From: Gammaproteobacteria bacterium
GTDB taxonomy: Bacteria; Pseudomonadota; Gammaproteobacteria; UBA6429; Thiohalophilaceae
Length of the DNA stretch: 7,900 nucleotides
NCBI GenBank assembly: GCA_024641445.1
Contig: JAHEDA010000109.1
Coordinates: 1-7,900, forward strand
Reading direction: 5' to 3'
Part shown: positions 1-6,583 of the stretch, piece by piece
Position numbering within the stretch: position 1 is the first letter of the stretch
Layout of the letters: every line of letters starts with the position of its first letter
The notes under the pieces: model-generated
Databases searched by the model: none
What the model saw: only the letters and a program-made list of their open reading frames with translations
Told to the model about the DNA's origin: nothing
Made by a program: the position numbers and the translations under genes

Positions 1-395
1 TGGGGGGGACATGGACCACCCCATGCTGCGGTGCCAAAGTCGGCACGTCCCTGGACGGCACCTGGGGGCAGTGTAGTGCTATTGAGTGCACCGGCATTAG
101 AGGCGAGTGCGCTCACGGTGGCGGGGATGTTATAGACCACCCAATGCCACCAACCTGAGCCGGTCGGCGCATCGGGGTCATACACTGTCAGGGCAAAACT
201 CTTGGTGCCCTTGGGTGCGCCTTTCCAGCTCAGCTCAGGTGATTTGTTTTCACCTGCACAACCAAAGCCGTTGAACTCAAAACTCTTGGGCATCATCTCA
301 TTGGCCTTGAGTTCGGAGCTATAGAGCTTGAAACCACCGGCATAGCTTGCCGTCGATAGACTGGCTAAAACAATCGCGAATAGAACCTTACGCAT
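1..395 (-). CDS. Exported PEBP-family protein (YbhB/YbcL, Raf-kinase-inhibitor-like), C-terminus outside window
   Basis: Reading from ATG 393-395 towards the left edge gives 131 codons with no stop, so the gene is cut by the window and its C-terminus is not visible. Residues 1-19 form a Sec signal peptide (MRK, hydrophobic core, then a likely cleavage after SYA), so the mature protein should be periplasmic. PEBP hallmarks are present in order: a G-x-G-C-A-G-E-N-K-S-P-E-L-S-W block (about 43-57), DPDAP (73-77), HW (84-85) and GGPCPP (126-131). In this fold these line a small anion-binding pocket. The family resembles eukaryotic phosphatidylethanolamine-binding proteins; the bacterial function is poorly defined, and E. 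coli YbcL is a periplasmic example. The start is supported by AAGGAG at 404-409, 8 nt upstream. It lies 103 bp downstream of the cytochrome c gene on the same strand, so co-transcription is possible. Family assignment is secure; physiological role is unknown. Confidence 0.9.
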   Translation of the reverse strand, partial: MRKVLFAIVLASLSTASYAGGFKLYSSELKANEMMPKSFEFNGFGCAGENKSPELSWKGAPKGTKSFALTVYDPDAPTGSGWWHWVVYNIPATVSALASNAGALNSTTLPPGAVQGRADFGTAAWGGPCPP

Positions 396-419
396 GGATG
401 CTTCTCCTTGGAGTTGTGA

Positions 420-451
420 ACTGTGTTGGCTAATAGCACTGTGTTGGTTAA
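420..451. repeat. Tandem 14-nt direct repeat upstream of the PEBP gene
   Basis: ACTGTGTTGGCTAA (420-433) is followed by ACTGTGTTGGTTAA (438-451), with one mismatch in 14 and a period of 18 bp. The pair lies 24-56 nt upstream of the PEBP start codon. On the minus strand the short gap between the copies contains TGCTATTAG, which resembles an extended -10 element. Two direct half-sites around a promoter would suit a tandemly binding regulator, but the regulator is unknown and the promoter lacks a convincing -35. Confidence 0.5.
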
Positions 452-498
452 GTAACTTTCTGATGTACCTCTAATTATTTCCCTTTATCGCTTTCACT

Positions 499-1068
499 CT
501 AGTCATGATGATGTGCATGGCCCTCATGGCCATGTGCGCCAGCCTCTGCCTCACCATCGTCATCCGCCGGGGCCTTGGCGAGGATCTCACGGTATTGCTC
601 AGGGCTCATACCCGGTAGCTTTTGCAGGAACGCCACCATGTTCCAGATCGTCGCATCGTCGTGACTGCCGCCCCATGCTGGCATTGCACTCATCTTGACC
701 CCGTGCTTTATGACCCAAAACGCCTCGCGGGGTTCCACGCTCGCGACACTCAAATTTGGTGGTTGTGGATACAGGCCGGGGCGGATCTCGGAATTATTCT
801 TTCCCGGTGCCAGGTGACAGTTGGCGCACATCGCGGCGTAGTGACCGGCACCCTTCAGGATCATCTGAGGTTCATTGAGGTTAGCCGGGACTGCGATGTC
901 CTCGGAGTAGTGTTCAATCGCGCGTTCGCGTGCGATATCCAGAATGGTGTGGGTCACTTTCCAGTGAGGGTTATCGGCACCAGGGTTATAAAGGCCTGAC
1001 CAGATAAAGGCACAGACCCCGAGCACCAACACTAATAACACGACCATCGCGGCACTGATAAAACGCAT
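499..1068 (-). CDS. Membrane-anchored monohaem c-type cytochrome with His-rich C-terminus
   Basis: The 189-residue product has one N-terminal membrane segment (about 5-26) with no clear cleavage site, so it is probably anchored in the inner membrane facing the periplasm. A linker (about 27-70) leads to a single class I cytochrome c domain. Haem attachment is CANCH (81-85), with His85 as proximal ligand. The likely distal ligand is a methionine in KMSAMPAW (125-132), probably Met129. The GLYPQPPNL stretch (98-106) matches my recollection of a proteobacterial family of small cytochromes often found near metal-resistance genes; that link is remembered, not shown here. The final residues (179-189) are HGHEGHAHHHD, a plausible metal-binding tail. 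The start is supported by AAGGAG at 1074-1079, 5 nt upstream. The protein probably carries electrons in the periplasm; its redox partners are not in the window. Confidence 0.93.
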   Translation of the reverse strand: MRFISAAMVVLLVLVLGVCAFIWSGLYNPGADNPHWKVTHTILDIARERAIEHYSEDIAVPANLNEPQMILKGAGHYAAMCANCHLAPGKNNSEIRPGLYPQPPNLSVASVEPREAFWVIKHGVKMSAMPAWGGSHDDATIWNMVAFLQKLPGMSPEQYREILAKAPADDDGEAEAGAHGHEGHAHHHD

Positions 1069-1110
1069 ACTCGCTCCTTATAAAATCCTGTGAATGATGG
1101 ATGCGAAGCG

Positions 1111-1128
1111 TGTCAGTATTCCATGACA
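1111..1128. promoter_or_regulatory. Possible operator: TGTCA-N8-TGACA inverted repeat
   Basis: A perfect 5-bp-arm inverted repeat (arms 1111-1115 and 1124-1128) lies 42 nt upstream of the cytochrome c start codon. On the minus strand it sits directly downstream of TTGACC (1130-1135), which could serve as a -35 element, so a bound protein would cover the spacer. No good -10 lies at the matching distance, so the promoter reading is weak. Confidence 0.25.
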
Positions 1129-1225
1129 AGGTCAACGTATGTTCATCTTCACACGTTCAGTTATTTTAATCGTGTCACAACTACGAGTGACTTGTGTTGG
1201 GGTAAACGAGATCATGGAGATGAGA

Positions 1226-1249
1226 CGACGGCACACAGAGGTGCCGTCG
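1226..1249 (-). terminator. Hairpin downstream of uppP, probable terminator
   Basis: A perfect 9-bp GC-rich stem (CGACGGCAC at 1226-1234 and GTGCCGTCG at 1241-1249) closes a 6-nt loop, 26 nt beyond the uppP stop codon. The following minus-strand bases are TCTCATCTCC, which is pyrimidine-rich but not a clean U-tract. It may therefore terminate inefficiently or mainly stabilise the 3' end of the transcript. Confidence 0.6.
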
Positions 1250-1275
1250 GGGTCGAATCACCGCCTGCAGAAGGT

Positions 1276-2100
1276 CTAACCCGGTGTAAACGCCACCCAA
1301 CCGGTGTAGCCCACCAGCAAGACCAACAGGCCAAAGACGATACGATAGTAGGCGAAGAGATTGAAGTTGTGACGGCCCACAAAGGTAAGGAATAACCTCA
1401 CCACAAACAATGCGCTGATGAAGGCCGCGACGAAGCCAACGGCCAACACGCCAAAGTCCTTCGCGTCGAACAGCGCCCGATTTTTGTAGAGGTCATAAAA
1501 GGTGGCCGCCAGCATAGTCGGGATCGCTAGAAAAAATGAGAACTCCGTTGCGGCCGAGCGCGACAGCCCACTCACCATGCCACCCATGATGGTAGCACCC
1601 GCGCGTGAGACACCGGGGAACAGGGCAAGGCTCTGAAACATGCCGACCTTGAGGGCGTCCTTCCAATCCATTTGATCGACGGTCTCAACACGGGTGCGGT
1701 GTTGACGCCGCTCGATCCACAGGATGATAAAACCACCCACCACCAGTGCCGAGGCAACGGTATAAGGATTAAAGAGATAGGCCTTGATGAGTTTGTGCAG
1801 CGCGAGACCAAATACTGCGGCAGGCATGAAGGCGATGGCCAGATTCATCACAAAACGATTCGCCATAGGGTCGCGACCCAACCCCCTGGCGACAGTCATC
1901 ACGCGCTGACGGTAAAACCAGATAATGGCGAGAATGGCACCGAGCTGAATAAATATCTCGAAGGTCTTGGCCTTATCGTCGTTAAAGTTCAGCAGGTCAC
2001 CGGCAATAATAAGATGGCCCGTGCTTGAGACCGGCAGAAATTCCGTTGCGCCTTCCAGTATTCCGAGAAACAGCGCCTTTAAGAATAGAATGACATCCAC
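1276..2100 (-). CDS. uppP: Undecaprenyl-diphosphate phosphatase UppP (BacA family)
   Basis: This integral inner-membrane enzyme hydrolyses undecaprenyl diphosphate to undecaprenyl phosphate, the lipid carrier for peptidoglycan and other envelope glycans; overexpression of the family gives bacitracin resistance. The 274-residue length is normal for the family. Both signatures are intact: EGATEFLPVSSTGHL at 16-30, carrying Glu16, Glu20, Ser26 and His29 (counterparts of E. coli Glu17, Glu21, Ser27 and His30), and PGVSRAG at 162-168 with the catalytic Arg166. Several hydrophobic helices span the rest. Translation starts at GTG (2098-2100), supported by GGAG 10 nt upstream. A hairpin follows the stop codon, and 217 bp separate the gene from the upstream permease gene, so it is probably transcribed alone. 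Confidence 0.98.
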   Translation of the reverse strand: MDVILFLKALFLGILEGATEFLPVSSTGHLIIAGDLLNFNDDKAKTFEIFIQLGAILAIIWFYRQRVMTVARGLGRDPMANRFVMNLAIAFMPAAVFGLALHKLIKAYLFNPYTVASALVVGGFIILWIERRQHRTRVETVDQMDWKDALKVGMFQSLALFPGVSRAGATIMGGMVSGLSRSAATEFSFFLAIPTMLAATFYDLYKNRALFDAKDFGVLAVGFVAAFISALFVVRLFLTFVGRHNFNLFAYYRIVFGLLVLLVGYTGWVAFTPG

Positions 2101-2110
2101 GTTTTGCTTA

Positions 2111-2114
2111 CTCC
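2111..2114 (-). promoter_or_regulatory. Ribosome binding site fixing the GTG start of uppP
   Basis: GGAG on the minus strand lies 10 nt before the GTG codon at 2098-2100. No in-frame ATG is available nearby. The encoded N-terminus (MDVILFLKALFLGILEGATE) aligns with the usual UppP start, so the GTG is the likely initiator. Confidence 0.6.
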
Positions 2115-2255
2115 AAGATTCATTTCAATTTGCTTAGATGCCGCGTGTACAATCCTTGCGCACGCGCATGTCCCTATACAACGATGCACTCTCGCTGCTG
2201 CGGCAATCATAATCTCAAAAGCGATGGGGTGAAATCGGATATTTGTGACGATCTC

Positions 2256-2278
2256 GCAGGACGGCAGAAAAGTCCTGC
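2256..2278 (-). terminator. Hairpin downstream of the EamA permease gene, possible terminator
   Basis: GCAGGAC (2256-2262) and GTCCTGC (2272-2278) form a 7-bp stem with a 9-nt loop, about 40 nt beyond the permease stop codon. No U-tract follows on the minus strand (GAGATCGTC), so intrinsic termination is uncertain. The rest of the 2101-2317 gap must hold the uppP promoter, but no convincing -35/-10 pair was found. Confidence 0.35.
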
Positions 2279-2317
2279 AAGATACGCACGTGTGGATAAT
2301 ATAAGCGTTGTGCGACG

Positions 2318-3220
2318 TTAAACCATGACCGGCAGTGGACGACGCCTCGGCATCATCGCCAGGGTGACACCGCCGATGACGATGGCACCGCCGATCAATT
2401 GCACATGGCTGGGGATTGCTCCACCCAGACCTCCCGCAAGCATGGCAAACACCGGCACCAGATTCAGAAACAACGCCGTGCGTCCGGCACCCATGTGTGC
2501 GATACCGATGTTCCAGAATAGATAGGCCAGCACGGTGCCCGCCAGCGCCATCACCAATAGCGCGACCATGGCGTTAGTACCCGGAATTGCAGGCAAGCCA
2601 CCCCCCTCAAACATGGCCACACTGAATAACATCACGGCACCCGCACTCATCACCAGGGTGGTGTTGGCCACCGCCGAACCGGCGCGCGGCATATAGCGCT
2701 TGCCCAATACGTTGTATAAGGCCCAGGCGAGATCGGCACCGAGCATCAAGACGTCGCCCCGCGCAATGTTGAGCGCCTCCAGCTGTTCCAGGCTGCCACC
2801 GGAGATCACCACGACCACACCAATCAGTGCGATCGGTAGCGCGCCGATCTGACGCGCACTCGGGCGTTCACCGAGCATGACGGCGGCGATCAGCGTCGTC
2901 ACCAGTGGATTGGTCGCCATGATCAAGGCGGCGTTGGTGGGCGAGGTGCTCTTGAGTGCATAAAAGAACAGGATATTAAAGGCACTGATACCCACCACGC
3001 CGAGCAAGACATAGGCCCCGAGATGGCGACGCCCCAGACCCGCCAGGTCCTCACCGCGCCAGCGTGACAGGAGGAACATCGCCAGTGCGCCGAGGATGAA
3101 ACGCATCGCCGCCGCCCACAGTGGCGACAAATCCGCCATCACCGGCCCCGCCAGCACAAAATTCGCCCCCCAAAAGGCGCTCGCCAACACCACCAAGCCA
3201 TATACTGTTCCGCTACGCAT
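2318..3220 (-). CDS. EamA-domain DMT-superfamily permease
   Basis: The 300-residue product has the usual length and ten-helix pattern of the drug/metabolite transporter family, made of two EamA repeats (about 8-140 and 152-288). Visible marks include SAFWGANFV near the N-terminus (14-22) and, at the end of repeat one, a TNAALIMATNPLV segment followed by GERPS. The family moves small metabolites, often as exporters of amino acids or related compounds; the substrate cannot be read from sequence. It ends in a short basic tail (PRRRPLP) expected on the cytoplasmic side. The ATG at 3218-3220 has only a weak ribosome site (GGGG about 9 nt upstream). It is transcribed divergently from a LysR-type regulator gene 100 bp away, which likely controls it. 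Confidence 0.95.
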   Translation of the reverse strand: MRSGTVYGLVVLASAFWGANFVLAGPVMADLSPLWAAAMRFILGALAMFLLSRWRGEDLAGLGRRHLGAYVLLGVVGISAFNILFFYALKSTSPTNAALIMATNPLVTTLIAAVMLGERPSARQIGALPIALIGVVVVISGGSLEQLEALNIARGDVLMLGADLAWALYNVLGKRYMPRAGSAVANTTLVMSAGAVMLFSVAMFEGGGLPAIPGTNAMVALLVMALAGTVLAYLFWNIGIAHMGAGRTALFLNLVPVFAMLAGGLGGAIPSHVQLIGGAIVIGGVTLAMMPRRRPLPVMV

Positions 3221-3263
3221 TCTCTGACCCCGTTTAGGATATCTATCGTGTGCGAGAGGCTAA

Positions 3264-3276
3264 TTGACAAGTTCAA
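3264..3276. promoter_or_regulatory. Putative LysR-type operator (T-N11-A dyad)
   Basis: TTGACAAGTTCAA has TTGA and TCAA arms around 5 bp, with the T and A of the LysR consensus T-N11-A at its ends (3264 and 3276). It lies in the gap between the divergent permease and LysR genes. It overlaps the candidate -35 of the regulator gene, and TTGTCA (3264-3269 read on the minus strand) could be the -35 of the permease gene. This is the classic arrangement for autorepression combined with control of the divergent target. Confidence 0.5.
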
Positions 3277-3293
3277 GCTCAGCAAACGAGAAT
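3264..3293 (+). promoter_or_regulatory. Candidate sigma-70 promoter of the LysR-type gene
   Basis: A consensus TTGACA (3264-3269) is followed after 18 bp by GAGAAT (3288-3293, 4 of 6 matches to TATAAT). Transcription would begin near 3300, giving a short leader before the AAGGA ribosome site at 3310-3314 and the ATG at 3321. Confidence 0.45.
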
Positions 3294-3320
3294 TACTGGC
3301 GCCTTAGTTAAGGATTTCTA

Positions 3321-4217
3321 ATGTCTCGCCGACTTCCACCCCTGAATGCCCTGCGCGCCTTCGAGGCCGCCGCCCGCCACCGCTCGTTTGCCCGCGCCGC
3401 CGAGGAGCTGCACGTGACGCCCGCGGCCATCAGCCAGCAGATCCGGCAATTGGAGGAATTCCTGGGCACCCGCCTGTTTCGTCGTGGCCGCGTGCTGGAA
3501 CTCAGCGATGCGGCCCTGGCCGTACAACCGCTATTGTGCGAGGGCTTTGATCGGCTGGAACAGGCCACCGAGTATCTGCGCGTCGGTACCAAGGATGGCC
3601 CGCTGGTGGTCTCTACCCCACCGACCTTCGCCTCGCGTTGGCTGATCGCGCGCCTGAGTGATTTTCGTCTACGCCACCCGGAGATCGAGCTGCGGCTGCA
3701 CACCAGTCGCCATCTGGTGGATTTTGATCTGGAGGAGGTGGATGTGGTGGTGCGCTTTGGCTCCGGCCCCTTCGAGGGGCTGTGCGCCGAGCGCATGATG
3801 CCCGAGGCGGTTGTGCCGGTGGCCTCGGCCAGCATGGCGGCAAAGATACTCACCCCAGCCGACCTGCTGCAACTGACCCTGCTCGATGATGAATCCCACT
3901 CCTGGGACCCGCTCTTTCCAAACTGGAAGGACTGGCTCGCCTCACTCGGCGTGGAGGGTGAGCCACGGGTCCATCACTTCGGTGACGCCAGCCTGGTCAC
4001 CCAGGCCACCGAGGCCGGCCTGGGTGTGGCGATGGTCTGGTACAGCCTGGTGGCCGATGCCCTACGTGATGGCAAATTGGTACGCCTGTTCGGCACCACA
4101 CTCCCCACCCAACACGCCTATCACATCGTCTATCCGCACAATCGGGCCCACGTCCACAAGGTAGCCGCATTCAGTCAGTGGATGTTGGAGAAGGGGCGCG
4201 AACAGATTGCGCCGTAA
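3321..4217 (+). CDS. LysR-family transcriptional regulator, GcvA-like
   Basis: The 298-residue length is typical of LysR proteins. Residues 5-64 form the winged helix-turn-helix; PPLNALRAFEAAARHRSF is the characteristic GcvA-type opening, and AAEELHVTPAAISQQIRQLE is the HTH core with the recognition helix at about 33-44. A linker helix leads to the effector-binding domain (about 92-295), which contains a STPPTFASRWLIARL segment typical of the GcvA subgroup. GcvA in E. coli controls the glycine cleavage operon, but this subgroup is large and no glycine-cleavage genes are present, so the effector is unknown. The start is supported by AAGGA 6 nt upstream. The divergent EamA permease gene is the most likely target. 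Downstream it converges with the TIGR02444 gene across 56 bp with no obvious terminator. Confidence 0.96.
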   Translation: MSRRLPPLNALRAFEAAARHRSFARAAEELHVTPAAISQQIRQLEEFLGTRLFRRGRVLELSDAALAVQPLLCEGFDRLEQATEYLRVGTKDGPLVVSTPPTFASRWLIARLSDFRLRHPEIELRLHTSRHLVDFDLEEVDVVVRFGSGPFEGLCAERMMPEAVVPVASASMAAKILTPADLLQLTLLDDESHSWDPLFPNWKDWLASLGVEGEPRVHHFGDASLVTQATEAGLGVAMVWYSLVADALRDGKLVRLFGTTLPTQHAYHIVYPHNRAHVHKVAAFSQWMLEKGREQIAP

Positions 4218-4273
4218 CTCGATTTACTTGCCAATTCCGACAGATAAGTTATTTGAACAAGGATGACTGACAA

Positions 4274-4849
4274 TTATAAGCTCACCGCCGCAGCCTCAAT
4301 CACCTTGGTGACGGCCTGCTCTACCATGCCCGCATCAGCCCCGGCGAGGACACCACACAGTAGCGTCACTAACTTGTCCTTGAGGGCATCATTGACCTCC
4401 AGCTCATCGGCAACGAAATAATTGACGATATTGCGCAGGCTAACGTCTACCTGACCTGGTACCGCTAGCGGAGTGCTCGGCCGATGCTGCCACTGCTGTT
4501 CAAGCCTGATCTGCTCGACCCGCTCGGCCTTAATCTCACTGTCGAGGACCTGTTGATACAGCTCTGCCGGGACCCTCTGCTCCGACTTCATGTGTTTACG
4601 CACGTGGCGCAGCGGTTTGACCACCTCGTTGCGCCAGACGCTGGTGACGTGGAGGCTCTGGCCCCACTCATCCACCGACAATACACCGCGACCGGTGGCG
4701 GCGAGCCAGCAACTCAGCATCAACATATTGACGTCGGCGGCGTAGGTCTCCTGCAACTCGATACACACCCCGGCAACATGGGGGCGGTGGTACACCTCCC
4801 AGGTGTAGTCCCAGAACGGACTGCTCGGAAAACCCTGTGCTGCCCCCAT
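4274..4849 (-). CDS. TIGR02444 / DUF2390 family protein, function unknown
   Basis: The 191-residue product appears soluble, with no signal peptide or membrane helix. The N-terminal 110 residues carry the family pattern: SPFWDYTWEVYHRP (10-23), GVCIELQ, then ADVNMLMLSCWLA (38-50), and a later WRNEVVKPLRHVRKHMK block. From about 90 a charged helical region (Glu/Lys/Arg/Gln-rich) follows, then a separate C-terminal stretch (about 130-191) rich in hydrophobic residues that may be a lineage-specific extension. No biochemical function is known to me for this family. Start ATG 4847-4849 has a GAGGGGG ribosome site at 4854-4860. It is 127 bp from the AI-2E gene upstream on the same strand, so it may have its own promoter, although none is clear. 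Confidence 0.85.
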   Translation of the reverse strand: MGAAQGFPSSPFWDYTWEVYHRPHVAGVCIELQETYAADVNMLMLSCWLAATGRGVLSVDEWGQSLHVTSVWRNEVVKPLRHVRKHMKSEQRVPAELYQQVLDSEIKAERVEQIRLEQQWQHRPSTPLAVPGQVDVSLRNIVNYFVADELEVNDALKDKLVTLLCGVLAGADAGMVEQAVTKVIEAAAVSL

Positions 4850-4976
4850 ATTTCCCCCTCAAGTGAACAATGTTGGACGGTAATCATCCATATCAAAACT
4901 GCGCGCCCTGCGTTTTATTAAACGGCGTTCATAATTATGCCCGGGCAGAGTGTAGCAGTAACCTCGCCGTTAAATA

Positions 4977-6044
4977 TTAAGACCGAATGACATCCTCGGC
5001 GAGGTCCCCACGCAGACCTTTGATCAGCCCCTTGAGGATGATCTTGGAGGCCGCCAACAGCGGGATGGCCACCAGCATACCGATAAAACCGAAGAAGTAT
5101 CCGAACACCACCACACCCAAGAGTACCAAGAGAGGGTGCAGGTCGACGGTGTGGGCGATGAGGCTCGGTACCACGATGAAGTTGTCCACCAGTTGGGCCA
5201 CCAGGACGACAGCAACGATGCTCAGCAAGACCCAGACATCGGGTGGCGTACCCGCTGCAAAGCTTGATAGCAAGGGGGGCACCAGTGCCAGCAGTGGGCC
5301 GAGGTAAGGGATGAGATTGAGCAGACCGGTAAGGATGCCAAACAGCACGGCCGTGTCCAGACCAATGAGATAAAACCCCACCGAGGCCACCACGGCGATA
5401 ATGGCTGACTGAATAAAGACACTGCGGACATAGCGCGACAATTTATGGGTGACGCGATAGTAGATCAGCCAGCCCAGTTCATAGGCGCGGTTGGGTAACC
5501 AGTTCATGACATGGTTACGGGTCCTGCGGTAGTCACGCAGAAGAAAGAAGCTCACCAGCGGGACCAACACCAGGCTCACCAGAGATTGCATCATTATACC
5601 GGCCGAGGAGACTACCGCATCGGTCCCCCAACCCTGCGCCTTTTCCATCCAACGCCCCGGTTGGGTATCGAGCGGGACCCCAATCGAGGCGCTCACGCTC
5701 TGGCTCAGAAGCATGGTGAGCTTGCTGATCTCGTTGCTAATGACGGGGAGGCTCGCCTGCAGGTGAGACCACTGTTCTAACAGGGCAGGCACACCCATCA
5801 CCAGCATCAACACGCCACTGGCAATCAGCCCGGACAAGACCAGCGCAATGGCCAGTTTTTCGTTGAGGCCGCGCCGTTGCAGGCGGTTCTTGATTGGGTC
5901 GAGGATACTAAAGACCACGAAGGCGCCGCCCAAGGGGAGCAGCACGGGTCGCAATAACAGGATGGCGAGGAGGAGTAACAGCATCAACGCCGCATAGATG
6001 GCCAGGGCTCGCCCGACGGGGTGATCCAGCACACGTTGCATCAT
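4977..6044 (-). CDS. AI-2E / PerM family membrane permease (UPF0118)
   Basis: The 355-residue polytopic inner-membrane protein matches the AI-2E transporter family in length and layout. A pair of N-terminal helices is followed by another hydrophobic segment, then a long amphipathic loop (about 90-150), then a C-terminal helical bundle. Family marks include NLIPYLGP (about 240-248), QLVDNFIVVP (about 281-290), a DLHPLLVLLGV segment and GMLVAIPLLA. Characterised members export the quorum signal AI-2 or act as Na+/H+ antiporters, so the substrate is open. The frame is open up to 6164, but that extension lies inside the upstream gene and does not look like membrane protein. ATG 6042-6044 overlaps the upstream TGA as ATGA, and a second ATG follows at once. 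This arrangement implies translational coupling to the cyclic-nucleotide-binding-domain protein. Confidence 0.92.
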   Translation of the reverse strand: MMQRVLDHPVGRALAIYAALMLLLLLAILLLRPVLLPLGGAFVVFSILDPIKNRLQRRGLNEKLAIALVLSGLIASGVLMLVMGVPALLEQWSHLQASLPVISNEISKLTMLLSQSVSASIGVPLDTQPGRWMEKAQGWGTDAVVSSAGIMMQSLVSLVLVPLVSFFLLRDYRRTRNHVMNWLPNRAYELGWLIYYRVTHKLSRYVRSVFIQSAIIAVVASVGFYLIGLDTAVLFGILTGLLNLIPYLGPLLALVPPLLSSFAAGTPPDVWVLLSIVAVVLVAQLVDNFIVVPSLIAHTVDLHPLLVLLGVVVFGYFFGFIGMLVAIPLLAASKIILKGLIKGLRGDLAEDVIRS

Positions 6045-6583
6045 GCGCGGGTATCCCCTTCGTGCTGTTCCAAGCTGCGATTTACCTGCATCAAACGCTG
6101 CGCCAGTACATAAGCCAGATTGGTGCTCAGGCGCCCGGCGAAATACGGCGCACGTGTCATCCACTCCTCCAGCTCGGGGCGGAGGAAAAACATGAGTTGG
6201 GTGGAGGACTCCACGGCGATGGCATCGGCGGTGCGCGGCACATCCAACACCAGGGAGATCTCACCAAAAAAATCGCCCGCCTGGAGTTCGGCCAGGACCA
6301 CTTCACCCGAGCGAATCTGGACTCTCCCACTCAGGATTATCGCCGCGCCGGCACCCTGGTCGCCGCGATGAAAGACGTATTCATCCCGACTGTACTCGCG
6401 TGGCGGCATGTCGCCGACCAATTGGCGGATCTCACGCAGGGGGATGTCTCGAAACAAGGGGGTAACGGCCCACAACTGGGCGGTATGCTCGGCCAGGGGC
6501 GGACGCTGTCGGAACAAATTGGCCCAGAGGGTATCGTGTTTGCTTATCATGATGGCGTCATCTCGCGGTGGTACAAACATCAT
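6041..6583 (-). CDS. Stand-alone cyclic-nucleotide-binding-domain (Crp-fold) protein
   Basis: The 180-residue protein has a polar N-terminal segment (about 1-38) followed by one cNMP-binding domain (about 40-160). The domain opens with LFRDIPLREIRQLV (43-56), continues through the beta-roll (RGDQGAGAAIILSGRVQI), and carries the phosphate-binding cassette FGEISLVLDVPRTA (106-119). Glu108 and the phosphate-contacting Arg117 are both present, so ligand binding is plausible. There is no helix-turn-helix and no membrane segment, so it is not a Crp/Fnr transcription factor but probably a cytoplasmic sensor or partner protein. Its TGA overlaps the AI-2E permease ATG, pointing to a functional pair. 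Start choice is uncertain: ATG 6581-6583 has GAGG 12 nt upstream, while ATG 6578-6580 and ATG 6548-6550 are alternatives that leave the domain intact. Confidence 0.88.
   Translation of the reverse strand: MMFVPPRDDAIMISKHDTLWANLFRQRPPLAEHTAQLWAVTPLFRDIPLREIRQLVGDMPPREYSRDEYVFHRGDQGAGAAIILSGRVQIRSGEVVLAELQAGDFFGEISLVLDVPRTADAIAVESSTQLMFFLRPELEEWMTRAPYFAGRLSTNLAYVLAQRLMQVNRSLEQHEGDTRA

Noticed and set aside
622..999. 125-codon plus-strand open frame inside the cytochrome c gene
   Set aside because: The opposite strand encodes an intact haem motif, membrane anchor and ribosome site. This frame has none of these.
1107..1138. MerR-family operator upstream of the cytochrome gene
   Set aside because: TTGACCTT resembles the left half of such promoters, but the matching right half (AAGGT-type) and a -10 at 19-20 bp are missing.
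2130..2321. 63-codon plus-strand open frame between uppP and the permease gene
   Set aside because: It has a low-complexity Cys/Arg-rich translation and no ribosome site, and it overlaps the permease stop and the hairpin.
3308..3853. 181-codon minus-strand open frame opposite the LysR gene
   Set aside because: It is an Arg/Ser-rich composition artefact antisense to a well-supported LysR gene, with no domain pattern or good ribosome site.
4218..4273. Bidirectional terminator between the convergent LysR and TIGR02444 genes
   Set aside because: Only 4-bp arms (ACTT/AAGT) can be paired, and no U-tract was found.
4919..4972. Inverted repeat (AACGGCG near 4921, CGCCGTT near 4965) downstream of the AI-2E gene as a terminator
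   Set aside because: The arms are separated by about 37 nt and no U-tract follows, so an intrinsic terminator is not supported.
6045..6164. N-terminal 40-codon extension of the AI-2E permease
   Set aside because: It lies wholly inside the CNBD gene in another frame, is not membrane-like, and would add residues not expected for the family. The ATGA overlap start is better.
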